Shown: positions 26,296-37,712 of the stretch, piece by piece | How the letters are laid out: the number at the start of each line of letters is the position of its first letter | How positions within the stretch are numbered: the first letter of the stretch is position 1 | Source: Domibacillus iocasae | Lineage (GTDB): Bacteria; Bacillota; Bacilli; Bacillales; Domibacillaceae | DNA length: 64,000 nt | Assembly (NCBI RefSeq): GCF_001750285.1 | Contig: NZ_MAMP01000024.1 | Location: 124,001-188,000, forward strand | Reading direction: 5' to 3' | The notes under the pieces: generated by a model | Seen by the model: only the letters and a program-made list of their open reading frames with translations | Database searches by the model: none | What the model was told of the DNA's origin: nothing | Program-made: the position numbers and the translations under genes

Positions 26296-28233
26296 TTATT
26301 CAGATTCTGTTTCTTCCGGATATGGAATGGTTTCATCAATTATGACTACTTGGTCCCGTATTACTTTGTATCCTGCTTTTTTGCCTTTTTCAACGACAAA
26401 TTCAAGCGTACGCTTCGTTTCTTCCGTAATTAAAAACTTTTCATACGGTTCAGTCATGCTATGAGCTGCGTCTTCCATGTAAATTTGAACTTCCTGCGAC
26501 TCTCCTTCTATCTCCGGTTCATAAGGAATGACAATCTCTGTTGATACTTCTGCCGGCGGAATCTCTTCCGGTCCTTTTGACAGCGTCACTTCCACCGTGC
26601 TTCCCGGTGCCACTTCACTTCCGGCTTGTGGGGACTGGCTGATTACCTGTCCTGCAGATACCGAATCAGAAAATTCTTCACTAGAAATGTCAATGATAAT
26701 TCCATTGGAATCTGCATAGTCTTCAAGGCTCTTTTCCGTATAGCCGCCAAGATCCGTTAGCAAAACATTCGCAAGACCGGCACTAACAGTCAATTCCACA
26801 CCTGTTTCTTCCGGAATGACGAGTTCATCCACATTCGGATTTTGTTCCAAAACCGTTCCAGCTTCACTTTCATCATGAATCATTTCCGTTTCAACATCGC
26901 GAAATCCTGCTTCTTCAAGAAGCTCGCGTGTTTCTTCCAATGTTTTTCCTGTGTAATCTACCATCGCTTTTCGTTCTTTTCCAGCAGAGACGAATAAATC
27001 GATTTCGCTGCCTTCTTGGACTGTTTTACCAGCTTCCGGAACGGTTCGTATCACTTTTCCCTGCTCAATATCCGCACTGAACTCTTCATCGGAGTCGCCG
27101 ACAATAAAGCCAGCATTAATTAACATAGAGGCTGCCGCTTCGGGGCTTTTTCCGTTTGTCTCCGGCACTTCTTCATCTCTCGGTGTCGTTGCCACTGTCC
27201 AAGCCACGGCGCCCAGAATGCTAAGAGTAATCAAAAAAAGCAAGATCCATGGCCATTTCTTTTTCTTTTTCATTGGAGCCATCTCTTGTTTTTTTTCAGC
27301 CGAGGATACAGCCGGCTGAATACGTTCCGGCGGCTTCGGCGTGAAGACTGGAATAGCTTTCGTCACTTCATCGTCGTCTTCTGGAATCATAAACTTTTCT
27401 TCATGCAGGCGATATTCTTCAAGAGCGGTTGATAAGTCATGCTCCATTTCTTCCGCACTCATATAACGATGAAACGGATCTTTGGCTGTTGCATGCAGAA
27501 CAATATTTTCAATGCTTTGTGGAATCCCTGGATAGAGCTGCTTAACAGAGGGTGTTTCTGTCTGCAAATGCTTCAATGCGATCGATACAGCTGATTCACC
27601 TGAAAATGGAAGCTTCCCTGTTAACAGCTCATACATGACGATGCCAAGCGCATAAATATCTGACTTTTTCGTCGCCATACCGCCTCTTGCCTGCTCAGGT
27701 GAAATGTAGTGAACCGACCCGAGAACAGCATTCGTTTGCGTAATGGATGTGGCGCTCATGGCCATTGCGATGCCGAAATCGGTCATTTTTACCGTTCCGT
27801 CCCGGTCCATCAACATGTTGTGCGGCTTTACATCACGGTGAATAATCGAATGCTGGTGAGCAAACGCAACAGCAGCTGTCATTTGTTTCATAATATCAAT
27901 CACTTTTTCGTATGGAACCGGCGAAAATTGCTGAATATATTCTTTTAGCGTCATTCCATCCACATACTCCATGACGATAAAGTGAACATTGTCTTCTTCG
28001 CCAACGTCATAAATACTGACGATATTCGGATGAGCAAGACTTGAGGCGGCTTGAGCTTCACGCTGAAAACGGCGTAAAAATTCATCTTCTCCTGCAAAAT
28101 CAAACCGGAGTACTTTAATGGCCACATCGCGGTCTAAAATCATATCACGCGCCAAATAAACGTGCGCCATACCGCCGCCACCAATCGTCCGGACAATTTT
28201 ATAACGTCCGCTTAAGCTTTTGCCAATTAACAT
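26296..28233 (-). CDS. prkC: Serine/threonine protein kinase with PASTA domains
   Basis: Membrane Hanks-type kinase that senses muropeptides and promotes spore germination in B. subtilis. The kinase domain (about residues 1-270) has the Gly loop IGGGGMAHVYLARD, Lys in VAIKVLRF, the catalytic loop HRDVKPHNML and DFGIA. A basic stretch and one transmembrane helix (about residues 331-352) follow. Three PASTA-type repeats and a C-terminal Ig-like part lie outside the membrane. The start at 28233 (MLIGKSLSGRYK) matches the family; longer frames run into prpC. Total 645 residues. Confidence 0.97.
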   Translation of the reverse strand: MLIGKSLSGRYKIVRTIGGGGMAHVYLARDMILDRDVAIKVLRFDFAGEDEFLRRFQREAQAASSLAHPNIVSIYDVGEEDNVHFIVMEYVDGMTLKEYIQQFSPVPYEKVIDIMKQMTAAVAFAHQHSIIHRDVKPHNMLMDRDGTVKMTDFGIAMAMSATSITQTNAVLGSVHYISPEQARGGMATKKSDIYALGIVMYELLTGKLPFSGESAVSIALKHLQTETPSVKQLYPGIPQSIENIVLHATAKDPFHRYMSAEEMEHDLSTALEEYRLHEEKFMIPEDDDEVTKAIPVFTPKPPERIQPAVSSAEKKQEMAPMKKKKKWPWILLFLITLSILGAVAWTVATTPRDEEVPETNGKSPEAAASMLINAGFIVGDSDEEFSADIEQGKVIRTVPEAGKTVQEGSEIDLFVSAGKERKAMVDYTGKTLEETRELLEEAGFRDVETEMIHDESEAGTVLEQNPNVDELVIPEETGVELTVSAGLANVLLTDLGGYTEKSLEDYADSNGIIIDISSEEFSDSVSAGQVISQSPQAGSEVAPGSTVEVTLSKGPEEIPPAEVSTEIVIPYEPEIEGESQEVQIYMEDAAHSMTEPYEKFLITEETKRTLEFVVEKGKKAGYKVIRDQVVIIDETIPYPEETESE

Positions 28234-28237
28234 GTGT

Positions 28238-28990
28238 TCACCCGCTTTCGCGTGCGGCACAATGCTCAAGAATCACGACGGTAATATTGTCTTCGCCGCC
28301 ATTTTCATTGGCCATCTGAATAAGAGTATCCGCTTTTGCAGGAAGCGAATCTGTTAATTGTAAAACATAGCTTATTTGAGCATCCGCTACTTTATTAGAT
28401 AAACCATCTGAACAAAGAAGCAGTAAATCTCCTTCTTCAAACATAATCGTTCTGTAGTCGACAGCCAGCTTCTCGTCTGTTCCGAGTGCACGCGTCAAGA
28501 CATTTTTTTTCGGATGGTTTTCTGCTGCTTCTTTTGTAATTTCGCCAGACTTGACGAGTTCATTTACGAGCGAATGATCTTCTGTCACTTGTGAAAAACC
28601 GTCTTCACTTTGCAAATAGCATCGGCTGTCGCCGATGCTTGCAATCGTGCAGAATTTTTCTGTACAAAGGGCGGCAACAAGTGTTGTTCCCATTCCGCTG
28701 CATTCCTCATGTGTACTGGCATGGATTAAAATGTCCGCATTGATCACCGGAATAATCGATTTCAGCCAGTTCATCGCATCACCGGGCGATTGAATACCCG
28801 CTGCTGTTTCATTCCAATGTTTTTCAAATGACTCGATCGTCATTCGGCTCGCAGTATCTCCTGCATTATGTCCGCCCATTCCATCCGCGACAATGGCAAG
28901 ACAGAGGTTGCTATTATGGTGAAATACGCCGCCGCTGTCCTCATTGTGTGAGCGGATTCTTCCACGATCTGTTTGAAAGACTGCATTCAT
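28238..28990 (-). CDS. prpC: PP2C-type protein phosphatase
   Basis: Reverses PrkC phosphorylation. It shows RIRSHNEDSG near residue 10, the metal-binding VADGMGGHNAGDTA, ECSGMGTTLVAAL, IGDSRCYL and the C-terminal GGEDNITVVIL. The start at 28990 gives MNAVFQTDRG and 250 residues; a longer frame would run into rlmN. It sits directly before prkC, the conserved phosphatase-kinase pair. Confidence 0.97.
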   Translation of the reverse strand: MNAVFQTDRGRIRSHNEDSGGVFHHNSNLCLAIVADGMGGHNAGDTASRMTIESFEKHWNETAAGIQSPGDAMNWLKSIIPVINADILIHASTHEECSGMGTTLVAALCTEKFCTIASIGDSRCYLQSEDGFSQVTEDHSLVNELVKSGEITKEAAENHPKKNVLTRALGTDEKLAVDYRTIMFEEGDLLLLCSDGLSNKVADAQISYVLQLTDSLPAKADTLIQMANENGGEDNITVVILEHCAARESG

Positions 28991-28994
28991 GCGG

Positions 28995-30074
28995 TCACCC
29001 CGTTTCGCCGGCACGCTCTTTCGCCCGAAGCTGGCCGCATGCCGCGTCAATGTCTGTTCCTTGTTCACGTCGAATCGTTGCATTCACACCATTTTTCTTC
29101 AATGTTTTCTCAAATTCAAAGATCTTATTACGCGGCGTGCGAACGTAATCACGTTCCGGCACGTAGTTAACCGGAATTAAATTTACATGGCATTTAATTC
29201 CTTTAATGAGCGATGCCAGTTCTTCAGCATGAGCCACGGAATCATTTTCACCGCCAAATAGTCCATATTCAAACGTAATACGGCGCCCGGTTTTTTCCGT
29301 GTAGTAGCGGATCGATTCCATTAAGTCTTTTAATTTGTACGCGCGGTTAATTGGCATTAGCTTCGTCCGCAGCTCATCGTTTGGCGCATGAAGAGAAACA
29401 GCAAAATTAATTTGCGTTTTTTCATCAGCAAATTTATAAATTTTCGGCACGATTCCGCTTGTCGATACGGTAATATGGCGCGCTCCGATATTCAAGCCTT
29501 TTTCGTGATTGATTACGTGTAAAAAGGACATCATTTCATCATAGTTATCAAACGGTTCTCCAATTCCCATAATGACGACAGAACTTACTCGTTCTCCCAC
29601 CTCATCAAGCGCTTGCTGTACCTTTACCACTTGTGCCACAATTTCGCCTGATTCAAGATTCCGCTTCAAACCTCCAAGCGTAGATGCACAGAACGTACAG
29701 CCAATCCGGCAGCCAACTTGGGTTGTAACACAAACAGAATTGCCGTATTCGTGGCGCATTAAAACAGTTTCAATGGAGTATCCATCATGCAATTCAAATA
29801 AAAATTTAATGGTTCCATCTGCAGATTCTTGCTGAATCGCTGTTTTTAAGACGGTAAACATAAACGATTCATCCAGTTTCGTACGCAATTCTTTCGATAA
29901 ATTAGTCATGTCTTCAACCGTTTTTGCACGTTTTACATACAGCCAGTCAAAAATTTGGTCGGCCCGGAACGGCTTTTCGCCGTTGTCCGAAAGCCACTGC
30001 TTTAATTCGTGAAGTTCCAATGAATAGATTGATGGCTTCTGCGGTTCCGTTTGTTTATTTATTGCTTTTGTCAT
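28995..30074 (-). CDS. rlmN: Dual-specificity 23S rRNA/tRNA (adenine C2) methyltransferase RlmN
   Basis: Radical-SAM enzyme that methylates C2 of A2503 in 23S rRNA and A37 in tRNA. The 4Fe-4S cluster cysteines are in [12 protein letters not shown] (about residue 122). A second essential cysteine is in DIDAACGQL near the C-terminus. The 359-residue length is normal. It starts immediately after the rsmB stop codon. Confidence 0.97.
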   Translation of the reverse strand: MTKAINKQTEPQKPSIYSLELHELKQWLSDNGEKPFRADQIFDWLYVKRAKTVEDMTNLSKELRTKLDESFMFTVLKTAIQQESADGTIKFLFELHDGYSIETVLMRHEYGNSVCVTTQVGCRIGCTFCASTLGGLKRNLESGEIVAQVVKVQQALDEVGERVSSVVIMGIGEPFDNYDEMMSFLHVINHEKGLNIGARHITVSTSGIVPKIYKFADEKTQINFAVSLHAPNDELRTKLMPINRAYKLKDLMESIRYYTEKTGRRITFEYGLFGGENDSVAHAEELASLIKGIKCHVNLIPVNYVPERDYVRTPRNKIFEFEKTLKKNGVNATIRREQGTDIDAACGQLRAKERAGETG

Positions 30075-31400
30075 TTATGAGTTTTCCTTCTTTCTAAATT
30101 TACTAATAAAAAATCCGTCGCCGCCGAAGTCATCCGGAAATACTTGGATCATTGTCTGTTCCGGTTTTATTGATATTTGTTCAAGCGGCACCGGTTCAAA
30201 CTCCGGATGATTGCTTAAAAAGACGTTAACAGTTCCTTCATTTTCTTCTTTATCTACGGTGCATGTGCTATACACAAGCACACCCTGTTTCTTTAACAGA
30301 GGAACAGCGGCGTCCAAAATGGCAAGCTGAATGCGCTGCAAGTTATCCAAGTCCTGTTCGGTTTTCGCATATTTCAAATCAGGTTTCCGGCGAATCACGC
30401 CGAGCCCTGAGCATGGGGCATCAACAAGAATTGCATCAAATGTTTCTTCTGCAAACAACTCTCCAGCTTTACGTGCATCTTGTTTTTGAATATGAATATT
30501 AGAAAGCGCCAGCCGGTCTGCATTCTGCGTGACGAGCTTTAGTTTATGCGCATGAATGTCAAGCGCATCAATGCGGCCTTCTCCGTTCATTTGTTCAGCA
30601 AGATGAGCGGTTTTCCCGCCTGGTGCCGAACACATATCAAGAATACGCTGGCCTGGTTTCGCACCGACAACCGGTGCAACGAGCATCGAGCTCTCATCTT
30701 GAATAGAAATAGCACCATTTTTATAAAGAGTCGACCTTGCAGCATTTCCCTTCATCAGTCGAATTGCATATGGCGAAACATCAGATGGCGATGCGTCAAA
30801 TCCTTCTTCTTTCAAGACAGAAACAGCTTCATCACGTGTCATTTTCATCGCATTTACCCGCACTGTCTGCTCGGGAGCGGTCAAATTATGCTGGCACATC
30901 GCTTCAGTTTTTTCTTTGCCGTACGCCTTCATCCATCTTTTCACAAGCCAGAGGGGATGGCTTGTTTCAATGGAAATGCGTTCAGCATCGTCTTTAATCG
31001 ATTTCGTGTCCGGCACGCCTTCACGCTGGATAGACCGAAGCACACCATTCACCATTCCTGAAATCCCTTTATGTCCGCGTTTTTTGGCAATATCAACCGC
31101 TTCATGAATAACAGCCCGCTCCGGTACTTTATCAAGATAAACCATTTGATAAAGAGATAAACGAAGCAAATTATGAACCCATAGTTCCGGCTTTTTTTTC
31201 AAGAAAGGAGCCAGGTAAAAGTCGAGCGTCAGCTTTCGCTGAATCGTTCCATATGTGATTTCAGTTAATAATGCGGTATCCCGTCCGGAAATATTATTTT
31301 TTTCAATCGCGTTATTCAGCATTAAATTGCTGTATGAGCCGCTTTTTTCCACTGCGTCAATTAAGTCCAGCGCAATTTCGCGCACATTTAATGTTCTCAT
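30075..31400 (-). CDS. rsmB: 16S rRNA (cytosine-967-C5)-methyltransferase
   Basis: The N-terminal NusB-like RNA-binding domain (about residues 1-130) is followed by a Rossmann methyltransferase domain. That domain has DMCSAPGGKTAHLAEQ, ILVDAPCSGLGVIRR (with a catalytic Cys) and YSTCTVDKEENE (second Cys). The start at 31400 (MRTLNVREIALD) has GGAGA close upstream. A longer frame would overlap fmt and is rejected. Total 441 residues. Confidence 0.97.
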   Translation of the reverse strand: MRTLNVREIALDLIDAVEKSGSYSNLMLNNAIEKNNISGRDTALLTEITYGTIQRKLTLDFYLAPFLKKKPELWVHNLLRLSLYQMVYLDKVPERAVIHEAVDIAKKRGHKGISGMVNGVLRSIQREGVPDTKSIKDDAERISIETSHPLWLVKRWMKAYGKEKTEAMCQHNLTAPEQTVRVNAMKMTRDEAVSVLKEEGFDASPSDVSPYAIRLMKGNAARSTLYKNGAISIQDESSMLVAPVVGAKPGQRILDMCSAPGGKTAHLAEQMNGEGRIDALDIHAHKLKLVTQNADRLALSNIHIQKQDARKAGELFAEETFDAILVDAPCSGLGVIRRKPDLKYAKTEQDLDNLQRIQLAILDAAVPLLKKQGVLVYSTCTVDKEENEGTVNVFLSNHPEFEPVPLEQISIKPEQTMIQVFPDDFGGDGFFISKFRKKENS

Positions 31401-31401
31401 T

Positions 31402-32343
31402 TTATTCTCCAAATACTGTACCGGCTTGAAGCGAAGATCCTGAGCCGCGTAAATAATCACGTGCACTCATCCGCTTTTTACCCGCCGGCTGTAGTTCTGT
31501 TATTTTTAGCGCTGTGCTTGTACCGGTTGCGGTCACAATGCCGTCTTCTTCAATCGAAAGAATCGTTCCCGGTGTACCGCTCGTATTAGACACCTTTTCA
31601 CTTTTCCAGACTTTTACTGCTGCTCCGGCCAGTGTTGTATAAGCGACCGGCCATGGGCAAAGGCCCCGCACTTGATTGTGTAGTTCTTCCCCAGAACGAT
31701 TCCAGTCGATTTTTTCATCAGACCGGCGGATGTTTGGGGCAAATGTCGCTTTTGATTCATCCTGAGGCGTTCTTGAAGATGTGCCATTTATAATGGCGGG
31801 AATCGTCTCAGACAGTAGCTCAGCCCCTACTACACTTAACTTGTCATGAAGGATTCCAGTATTGTCATTTTCGTCTATCTTTACAGCCGCTTGTGCAATG
31901 ATATCGCCTGCATCCAGCTTTTCGGCCATATACATAATCGTTATGCCTGTTTCTTGTTTACCCTGTAAAATTGAATAATGAATCGGCGCGCCGCCTCGAA
32001 GGTCCGGTAAAAGAGATGCATGCACATTAACGCATCCATATTTTGGTGCTTCGAGCAGCTCATTAGGCAAGAGCTGTCCATATGCTGCCGTCACAACTAA
32101 ATCCGGCTTTAAGCCGATAATTTCGGCCATTTCGCCTGATTTTGATAATTTCTCAGGCTGCAAAACAGGGAGACCATGTTTGATTGCTGCCGCTTTTACC
32201 GGTGGCGGCGTCATGACTTTTTTCCGGCCGACCGGACGATCCGGCTGCGTTACAACAGCAAGAACGTTATAGCCGTCTTTTAGTATTCTTTCAAGCACTG
32301 GCACGGAAAAGTCCGGGGTGCCCATAAAAACAATATTCGTCAC
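31402..32343 (-). CDS. fmt: Methionyl-tRNA formyltransferase
   Basis: Formylates initiator Met-tRNA. Landmarks are [14 protein letters not shown] at the start and [20 protein letters not shown], which contains the catalytic Asn and His, at about residue 107. The C-terminal OB-like domain has [12 protein letters not shown]. The 313-residue length is normal. It overlaps def by four bases, so formylation and deformylation enzymes are co-translated. Confidence 0.98.
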   Translation of the reverse strand: MTNIVFMGTPDFSVPVLERILKDGYNVLAVVTQPDRPVGRKKVMTPPPVKAAAIKHGLPVLQPEKLSKSGEMAEIIGLKPDLVVTAAYGQLLPNELLEAPKYGCVNVHASLLPDLRGGAPIHYSILQGKQETGITIMYMAEKLDAGDIIAQAAVKIDENDNTGILHDKLSVVGAELLSETIPAIINGTSSRTPQDESKATFAPNIRRSDEKIDWNRSGEELHNQVRGLCPWPVAYTTLAGAAVKVWKSEKVSNTSGTPGTILSIEEDGIVTATGTSTALKITELQPAGKKRMSARDYLRGSGSSLQAGTVFGE

Positions 32344-32825
32344 TCTGCGTCCACCTTTTCCAATTCCTCGGCCGGAATGTATTTTTTTACTTTGGATGTA
32401 AATAACACACCATCCAAATGATCCATTTCATGCAAAATCGCCCGTGCTAAAAATCCTTCTGCTTCAAATGTATAAAATTGTCCTTTTACGTTTTGTGCTT
32501 TAATTTTAATCTGGTTCGGCCGTGTAACTTCCCCATATAAGTCCGGAAAACTTAAGCAGCCTTCCACATCTGTCTGCTTGCCTTCTGCCGATAGCAGTTC
32601 CGGATTAATCAGTACAATCAAGCCATGATCATCTTCAATATCAACAATGGCCAGGCGCATATCTTTTCCGACTTGCGGTGCAGCAATTCCTACACCGTCC
32701 GCTTCAATCATTGTTTCCTGCATATCGCGCACGAGGCGCTTTAATTTACTGTCAAATATCGTGATTGGCTGGCATTTCGTCTCCAAAATAGCCGCTGGAT
32801 GTTTAACAATGGATAAGATCGTCAT
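32340..32825 (-). CDS. def: Peptide deformylase
   Basis: Metalloenzyme that removes the formyl group from nascent proteins. The three motifs are [10 protein letters not shown] (about residue 45), EGCLSFP (Cys ligand) and [11 protein letters not shown] (two His ligands and Glu). At 161 residues it is the short Def type. It sits between priA and fmt. Confidence 0.98.
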   Translation of the reverse strand: MTILSIVKHPAAILETKCQPITIFDSKLKRLVRDMQETMIEADGVGIAAPQVGKDMRLAIVDIEDDHGLIVLINPELLSAEGKQTDVEGCLSFPDLYGEVTRPNQIKIKAQNVKGQFYTFEAEGFLARAILHEMDHLDGVLFTSKVKKYIPAEELEKVDAE

Positions 32826-32839
32826 CGTGTTCCTCTTTT

Positions 32840-35236
32840 CTACATCAGTACATATGGATGGATATCAACGGATACCATCAGCCCGTTTGATTTTCCTTGT
32901 TTCGCATAATGCTCAAGCACCTGTTTCAGTACAGCGCCAAGCTTTGGTTCACGTTTGTATTTTATCAGACATTGCCACCGATATCTATTGTTGATCCGTG
33001 AAATTGGCGAGGCGACCGGTCCTAATACAACAGCCGCCGGTGACAATTCCGGCTTAATATTCATCACAATTTTATTTGCTTCACTCGATGCCATGATCGC
33101 TTCTTCATGACTGACAGTAATAAGCGCCAAATAATAAAATGGCGGATATCCTCCCATTTTTCTCATTTGCATTTCCTGTTCATAAAATGATTCGTAATGC
33201 TGATCCGCGGCAAGCTGGATGCTGTAATGCTCTGGTGTATATGTCTGAATAACGACTTCGCCCGGCAATGTATGCCGTCCGGCCCGTCCGCTTACTTGTG
33301 TTAACAGCTGAAACGTTTTTTCAGAGGCGCGAAAATCCGGCAAATGCAGCATCGTATCCGCACTAAGCACGCCAACAAGAGTAATATCGGGAAAATCAAG
33401 CCCTTTTGCGATCATTTGGGTACCAAGCAAAATATCCGCTTCTTTTTGAGCGAATTTTTTTAACAGCCGCTCGTGCGCTCCTTTCGTTCCAGTTGTATCG
33501 ACATCCATCCGGATAATTCTCGCTTCGGGCAGCAATTTCAGCAATTCTTCTTCCACTTTTTGCGTGCCGGTGCCAAAATGCCGGATATGTTCACTTGTGC
33601 ATTCCGGACACACATTGGGTGACGGCTCTTCATGACCGCAATAATGACATTTTAACTGATGACGGTGACGGTGATACGTCATCGAAACGTCGCAGTTCGG
33701 ACATTCCGGTACATATCCACAGTCACGGCACATAATAAAAGAGGAATATCCTCGCTTATTTAAAAACAGAACAGTTTGTTCTCCTTTTTCGAGACGGTCC
33801 TTTATTTTATCGAATAAATTGCGGGAAAACATCGACCGATTTCCTTCCCGCAGCTCTTCACGCATATCGACAATATCAACGGCAGGCAGCGGCCGGTCAT
33901 TGACACGTTCGGCTAATGTTAATAAGGTGTAAACACCTTTTTGCGCTCGCGCGAAAGACTCAAGAGAAGGTGTGGCACTTCCTAAAATAACCGGGCATCC
34001 GTAAAAGCCCGCCCGCCAAATCGCGACATCACGGGCATGGTAACGTGGATTTTCTTCTTGTTTATAGCTTGTTTCATGTTCTTCATCAATAATGATTAAC
34101 CCAATGTTTTCAAATGGAGCGAAAACAGCCGAGCGGGCTCCGACCACGACTTTTACTTCTTTACGGCTGATTTTCCGCCATTCATCATATTTTTCACCAG
34201 TTGACAAGCCGCTGTGAAGCACCGCCACATCATTTCCAAACCGCTGCTTAAAACGATCAGTCATTTGCGGCGTTAATGAAATTTCCGGCACTAGCACAAT
34301 AGCTTCTTGTCCTTTTTTTAATACTTCACTGATCGATTGCAGATAAATTTCCGTTTTCCCGCTTCCTGTTACACCATGCAGCAAAAACGTTTCCGCTTTT
34401 TCTTCCTTTACTTTTTCAAGAATTGGCTCAATCGCGGCCTGCTGCATGTCTGTCAGTACCAGCGGTGTATCCGGTGTAAACGTACGGCCGGCAAGCGGAT
34501 CACGGTACATTTCTTCTTGCTTTTCTTCAAGCAGTTCTTTGTCAATCAGTGCTTTTGCTACAGCGGAGGACATCCCTGTTTCTTTTAACGGAATCCACTC
34601 GCCGGTTCTCCCTAAAAAAAACTGCATTGCTTCCACTTGTTTTAATGCGTTTTTTGGCATGGATTGAACCGTTTCGTTGAGCAGTTTCTCAGACAACCTG
34701 CACTTGACCATTCGAACCGTTTTTTTTCGGCCTTTGCTTTTAACTGAATAGAGAACATCGAGTGAGCCTTTTTTTACTTCTTTGCGGATTTCAGAGAGAG
34801 CGCCTGCTTCTGCCGCTTCTTCCCATGCTATTTCATCTCGTCCGTTAAAAAGAGACTGAACGGACAAACTGAGCGGCGCAAACCCTGTCACACGAATTTG
34901 CTTTGAATATTTCGCCTTCATCGCAGCAGGGAGCATCACTTGAAGGGCTGAAATTTTAAAGCAGAGGGATTCAGCCGTAAGCCAGTCTGCAAGCGACAGC
35001 AGCTCTTTATTTAATACCGGCACAATATCCATCGGTTCAACGATCGGCTTTAACTTTCGGCTTTCCTGTTCTTCTTTGATTTCCAGTACAAACCCTTGTA
35101 CGTGACGCGGCCCGAAAGGCACAATGACACGCATGCCAGGCTGGATCACATCCTCCCACGCTGGAGGAATTTCATAGTCAAATGGACGGTCGGTCTGCAT
35201 GACGGCAACGTCCACAATGACAGAAGCAATTTTCAT
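32840..35236 (-). CDS. priA: Primosomal helicase PriA
   Basis: Restarts stalled replication forks and loads the DnaD/DnaB/DnaI primosome. The helicase core has GVTGSGKTEIYLQ (Walker A, about residue 290), the IIDEEHETSYKQ box and LGSATPSLES. The paired zinc-binding region carries CRDCGY, CPNCD, CHYCG and CPEC. QVSGRAGRH follows. The 798-residue length is normal. It overlaps coaBC by four bases. Confidence 0.97.
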   Translation of the reverse strand: MKIASVIVDVAVMQTDRPFDYEIPPAWEDVIQPGMRVIVPFGPRHVQGFVLEIKEEQESRKLKPIVEPMDIVPVLNKELLSLADWLTAESLCFKISALQVMLPAAMKAKYSKQIRVTGFAPLSLSVQSLFNGRDEIAWEEAAEAGALSEIRKEVKKGSLDVLYSVKSKGRKKTVRMVKCRLSEKLLNETVQSMPKNALKQVEAMQFFLGRTGEWIPLKETGMSSAVAKALIDKELLEEKQEEMYRDPLAGRTFTPDTPLVLTDMQQAAIEPILEKVKEEKAETFLLHGVTGSGKTEIYLQSISEVLKKGQEAIVLVPEISLTPQMTDRFKQRFGNDVAVLHSGLSTGEKYDEWRKISRKEVKVVVGARSAVFAPFENIGLIIIDEEHETSYKQEENPRYHARDVAIWRAGFYGCPVILGSATPSLESFARAQKGVYTLLTLAERVNDRPLPAVDIVDMREELREGNRSMFSRNLFDKIKDRLEKGEQTVLFLNKRGYSSFIMCRDCGYVPECPNCDVSMTYHRHRHQLKCHYCGHEEPSPNVCPECTSEHIRHFGTGTQKVEEELLKLLPEARIIRMDVDTTGTKGAHERLLKKFAQKEADILLGTQMIAKGLDFPDITLVGVLSADTMLHLPDFRASEKTFQLLTQVSGRAGRHTLPGEVVIQTYTPEHYSIQLAADQHYESFYEQEMQMRKMGGYPPFYYLALITVSHEEAIMASSEANKIVMNIKPELSPAAVVLGPVASPISRINNRYRWQCLIKYKREPKLGAVLKQVLEHYAKQGKSNGLMVSVDIHPYVLM

Positions 35237-36438
35237 TCCGCTTCACCTATTCGTACAGCCGCATCCTTTAAAATCTGAACCGCGGCTTCTTTTTTGGTCA
35301 TTTTTTCAAAATCACGGTGTGTTCCATCCCGATGAAAAATGGAAATAATATTTGTATCGCCGCCAAAACCGGCGCCTTCCTGTTTCACGTTGTTAGCGAC
35401 AATCATATCAGCATTTTTTGATTCGAGCTTTCGTTTCGCATACACTTCCACATCGTTTGTTTCCGCTGCAAAGCCGACTAAAAATTGATTCGTTTTCCGT
35501 TCCCCAAGCGTTTTTAAAATATCTCTCGTCCGCTCAAGCTCTATCGTCATCGAACCTTCCTGCTTTTTCATTTTGTTTTCGTGAACAAATCTTGGCCGGT
35601 AATCGGCAACAGCAGCTGTTTTCACAACGAGATCTGCCCCGTCGTATACATCCATAACCGCTCGAAACATTTCTTCTGCACTTTCTACATGGCAGATTGT
35701 AACGCCGGACGGTGGAGCAATATTGACGGGTCCTGAAATAAGCGTAACGTCTGCACCAAATTCATACGCTGCCTCAGCAATCGCATAGCCCATTTTACCG
35801 GTTGATTTATTGGTAAAAAAACGGACCGGATCGACTGCTTCCCGTGTCGGCCCTGCTGTCACGATGACCTGTTTCCCGGAAAGCAGCTTTTTTTCTTTTC
35901 CATCAAAAAACTCTGCGACCAGCTGGGCAATCACTTCAGGCTCTTCCATCCGCCCTTTCCCTGTATAACCGCAGGCAAGGTAGCCTTCTCCAGGCTCAAT
36001 AAATCGATAACCAAATGATTTTAACGTTTCCATGTTTCTTTGCACGGCGGGATGGGCATACATGTTTACGTTCATGGCTGGCACGACCCATCTCGGCGCT
36101 ATGCCGGCAAGAAGAACGGTTGACATCATGTCATCTGCAATGCCATTCGCCATTTTTGCGATCATATTGGCCGTTGCCGGTGCCACAATGACAAGGTCGG
36201 CCCAGTCGGCGATGTCAATATGGGCAATTTTCGATGGATCTTTTTCATCAAACGTATCGGTATAAACGGGCTCGCCCGATAACGCTTGAAACGTCACAGG
36301 CGCGACAAATTTTTGGGCAGAATCGGTCATAACAACTTTTACATGGGCGCCCGCCTGTTTTAGCTTGCTTGTCAGCGCCGCCGCTTTATAAACTGCAATA
36401 CCGCCGCTGACACAAAGTAAAATGTTCTTTCCGTTCAT
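35233..36438 (-). CDS. coaBC: Bifunctional phosphopantothenoylcysteine decarboxylase / phosphopantothenate-cysteine ligase
   Basis: Two steps of coenzyme A synthesis. The N-terminal CoaC flavoprotein half has VSGGIAVYKAAAL, the active-site His in KIAHIDIADWAD, PAMNVNMY and the Cys of ACGYTGKGRM. The C-terminal CoaB half (from about residue 185) begins VIVTAGPTREAVDPVRFFTN. The 401-residue length is normal. It has an upstream rpoZ terminator and a plausible extended -10. Confidence 0.97.
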   Translation of the reverse strand: MNGKNILLCVSGGIAVYKAAALTSKLKQAGAHVKVVMTDSAQKFVAPVTFQALSGEPVYTDTFDEKDPSKIAHIDIADWADLVIVAPATANMIAKMANGIADDMMSTVLLAGIAPRWVVPAMNVNMYAHPAVQRNMETLKSFGYRFIEPGEGYLACGYTGKGRMEEPEVIAQLVAEFFDGKEKKLLSGKQVIVTAGPTREAVDPVRFFTNKSTGKMGYAIAEAAYEFGADVTLISGPVNIAPPSGVTICHVESAEEMFRAVMDVYDGADLVVKTAAVADYRPRFVHENKMKKQEGSMTIELERTRDILKTLGERKTNQFLVGFAAETNDVEVYAKRKLESKNADMIVANNVKQEGAGFGGDTNIISIFHRDGTHRDFEKMTKKEAAVQILKDAAVRIGEAE

Positions 36439-36474
36439 TCATTTTTCCTCCGTTCCCGTCAACTCTTTATGTAA

Positions 36475-36488
36475 GTATGATAGCATAC
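36475..36488 (-). promoter_or_regulatory. Possible extended -10 promoter of coaBC with palindromic arms
   Basis: Minus-strand TGCTATCAT is an extended -10 (TGN plus TATCAT), lying within GTATG-CTAT-CATAC. No good -35 is visible, because that position is taken by the rpoZ terminator. Confidence 0.45.
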
Positions 36489-36521
36489 AAAAAGAAAAGG
36501 CCGGTATTCGCCGCCCTTTTC
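36489..36521 (-). terminator. Terminator after rpoZ
   Basis: Minus-strand GAAAAGG / CCTTTTC outer stem with CGG / CCG inner pairs, followed by TTTTTG. Confidence 0.75.
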
Positions 36522-36539
36522 CGTTTTGCCTATTTACAT

Positions 36540-36766
36540 TTACACTTCATCTGAATACGTTTTATTTTCATCTTTCTTTTTCATCACAAGTTCATCAGCA
36601 TAAATTTCTTCTAATGCTTTCCCAACAAATTTATGAGACTCGTATGCGCCAAGAGCACCTTTCCCTTTGTTCTCCTGCATAAAACGAGCTCGTTTTGCCG
36701 CTACGCTGACCAATGAATATTTTGAATCGATTTTTGTCAGTAAGTTATCAATAGATGGATATAACA

Positions 36767-36767
<1 letters not shown>
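36540..36767 (-). CDS. rpoZ: RNA polymerase omega subunit
   Basis: Accessory subunit that helps assemble the beta' subunit. The 75 residues begin [20 protein letters not shown] and contain [11 protein letters not shown], matching the Bacillus omega family. The start codon overlaps the gmk stop by one base (TAATG). A terminator follows the gene. Confidence 0.96.
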
Positions 36768-37390
<623 letters not shown>

Positions 37391-37395
37391 TTACT

Positions 37396-37656
37396 TCACA
37401 ATCCTTCCTCAGCATCCTCATCTTTCAACGCCGCGCGGTTCGCGACCGTTTCCGGCTGCACAGCCGATAAAATAATATGATGGCTGTCTGTTAAAATGAC
37501 CGCACGTGTCCGGCGGCCAAATGTTGCATCGACGAGATTTCCTTTTTCACGCGACTCCTGAACGAGCCGCTTAATCGGTGCCGACTCTGGGCTGACAATC
37601 GCCACAATCCGCTCTGCCGAGACGACACTGCCAAATCCGATATTGATTAACTGCAT
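37396..37656 (-). CDS. remA: Extracellular matrix regulator RemA
   Basis: DNA-binding activator of biofilm-matrix operons and osmoprotection genes in B. subtilis. The 86-residue protein has [36 protein letters not shown] and [15 protein letters not shown], nearly identical to RemA. The ATG follows AAGGGGAG. A consensus -10 TATAAT (37707-37712) touches the stop of the upstream small gene, so remA-gmk-rpoZ probably has its own start. Confidence 0.95.
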   Translation of the reverse strand: MQLINIGFGSVVSAERIVAIVSPESAPIKRLVQESREKGNLVDATFGRRTRAVILTDSHHIILSAVQPETVANRAALKDEDAEEGL

Positions 37657-37712
37657 CGTCTTTGCTCCCCTTTGTCACGTTTCGTCCGTTTTTGCACACT
37701 CGAACTATTATA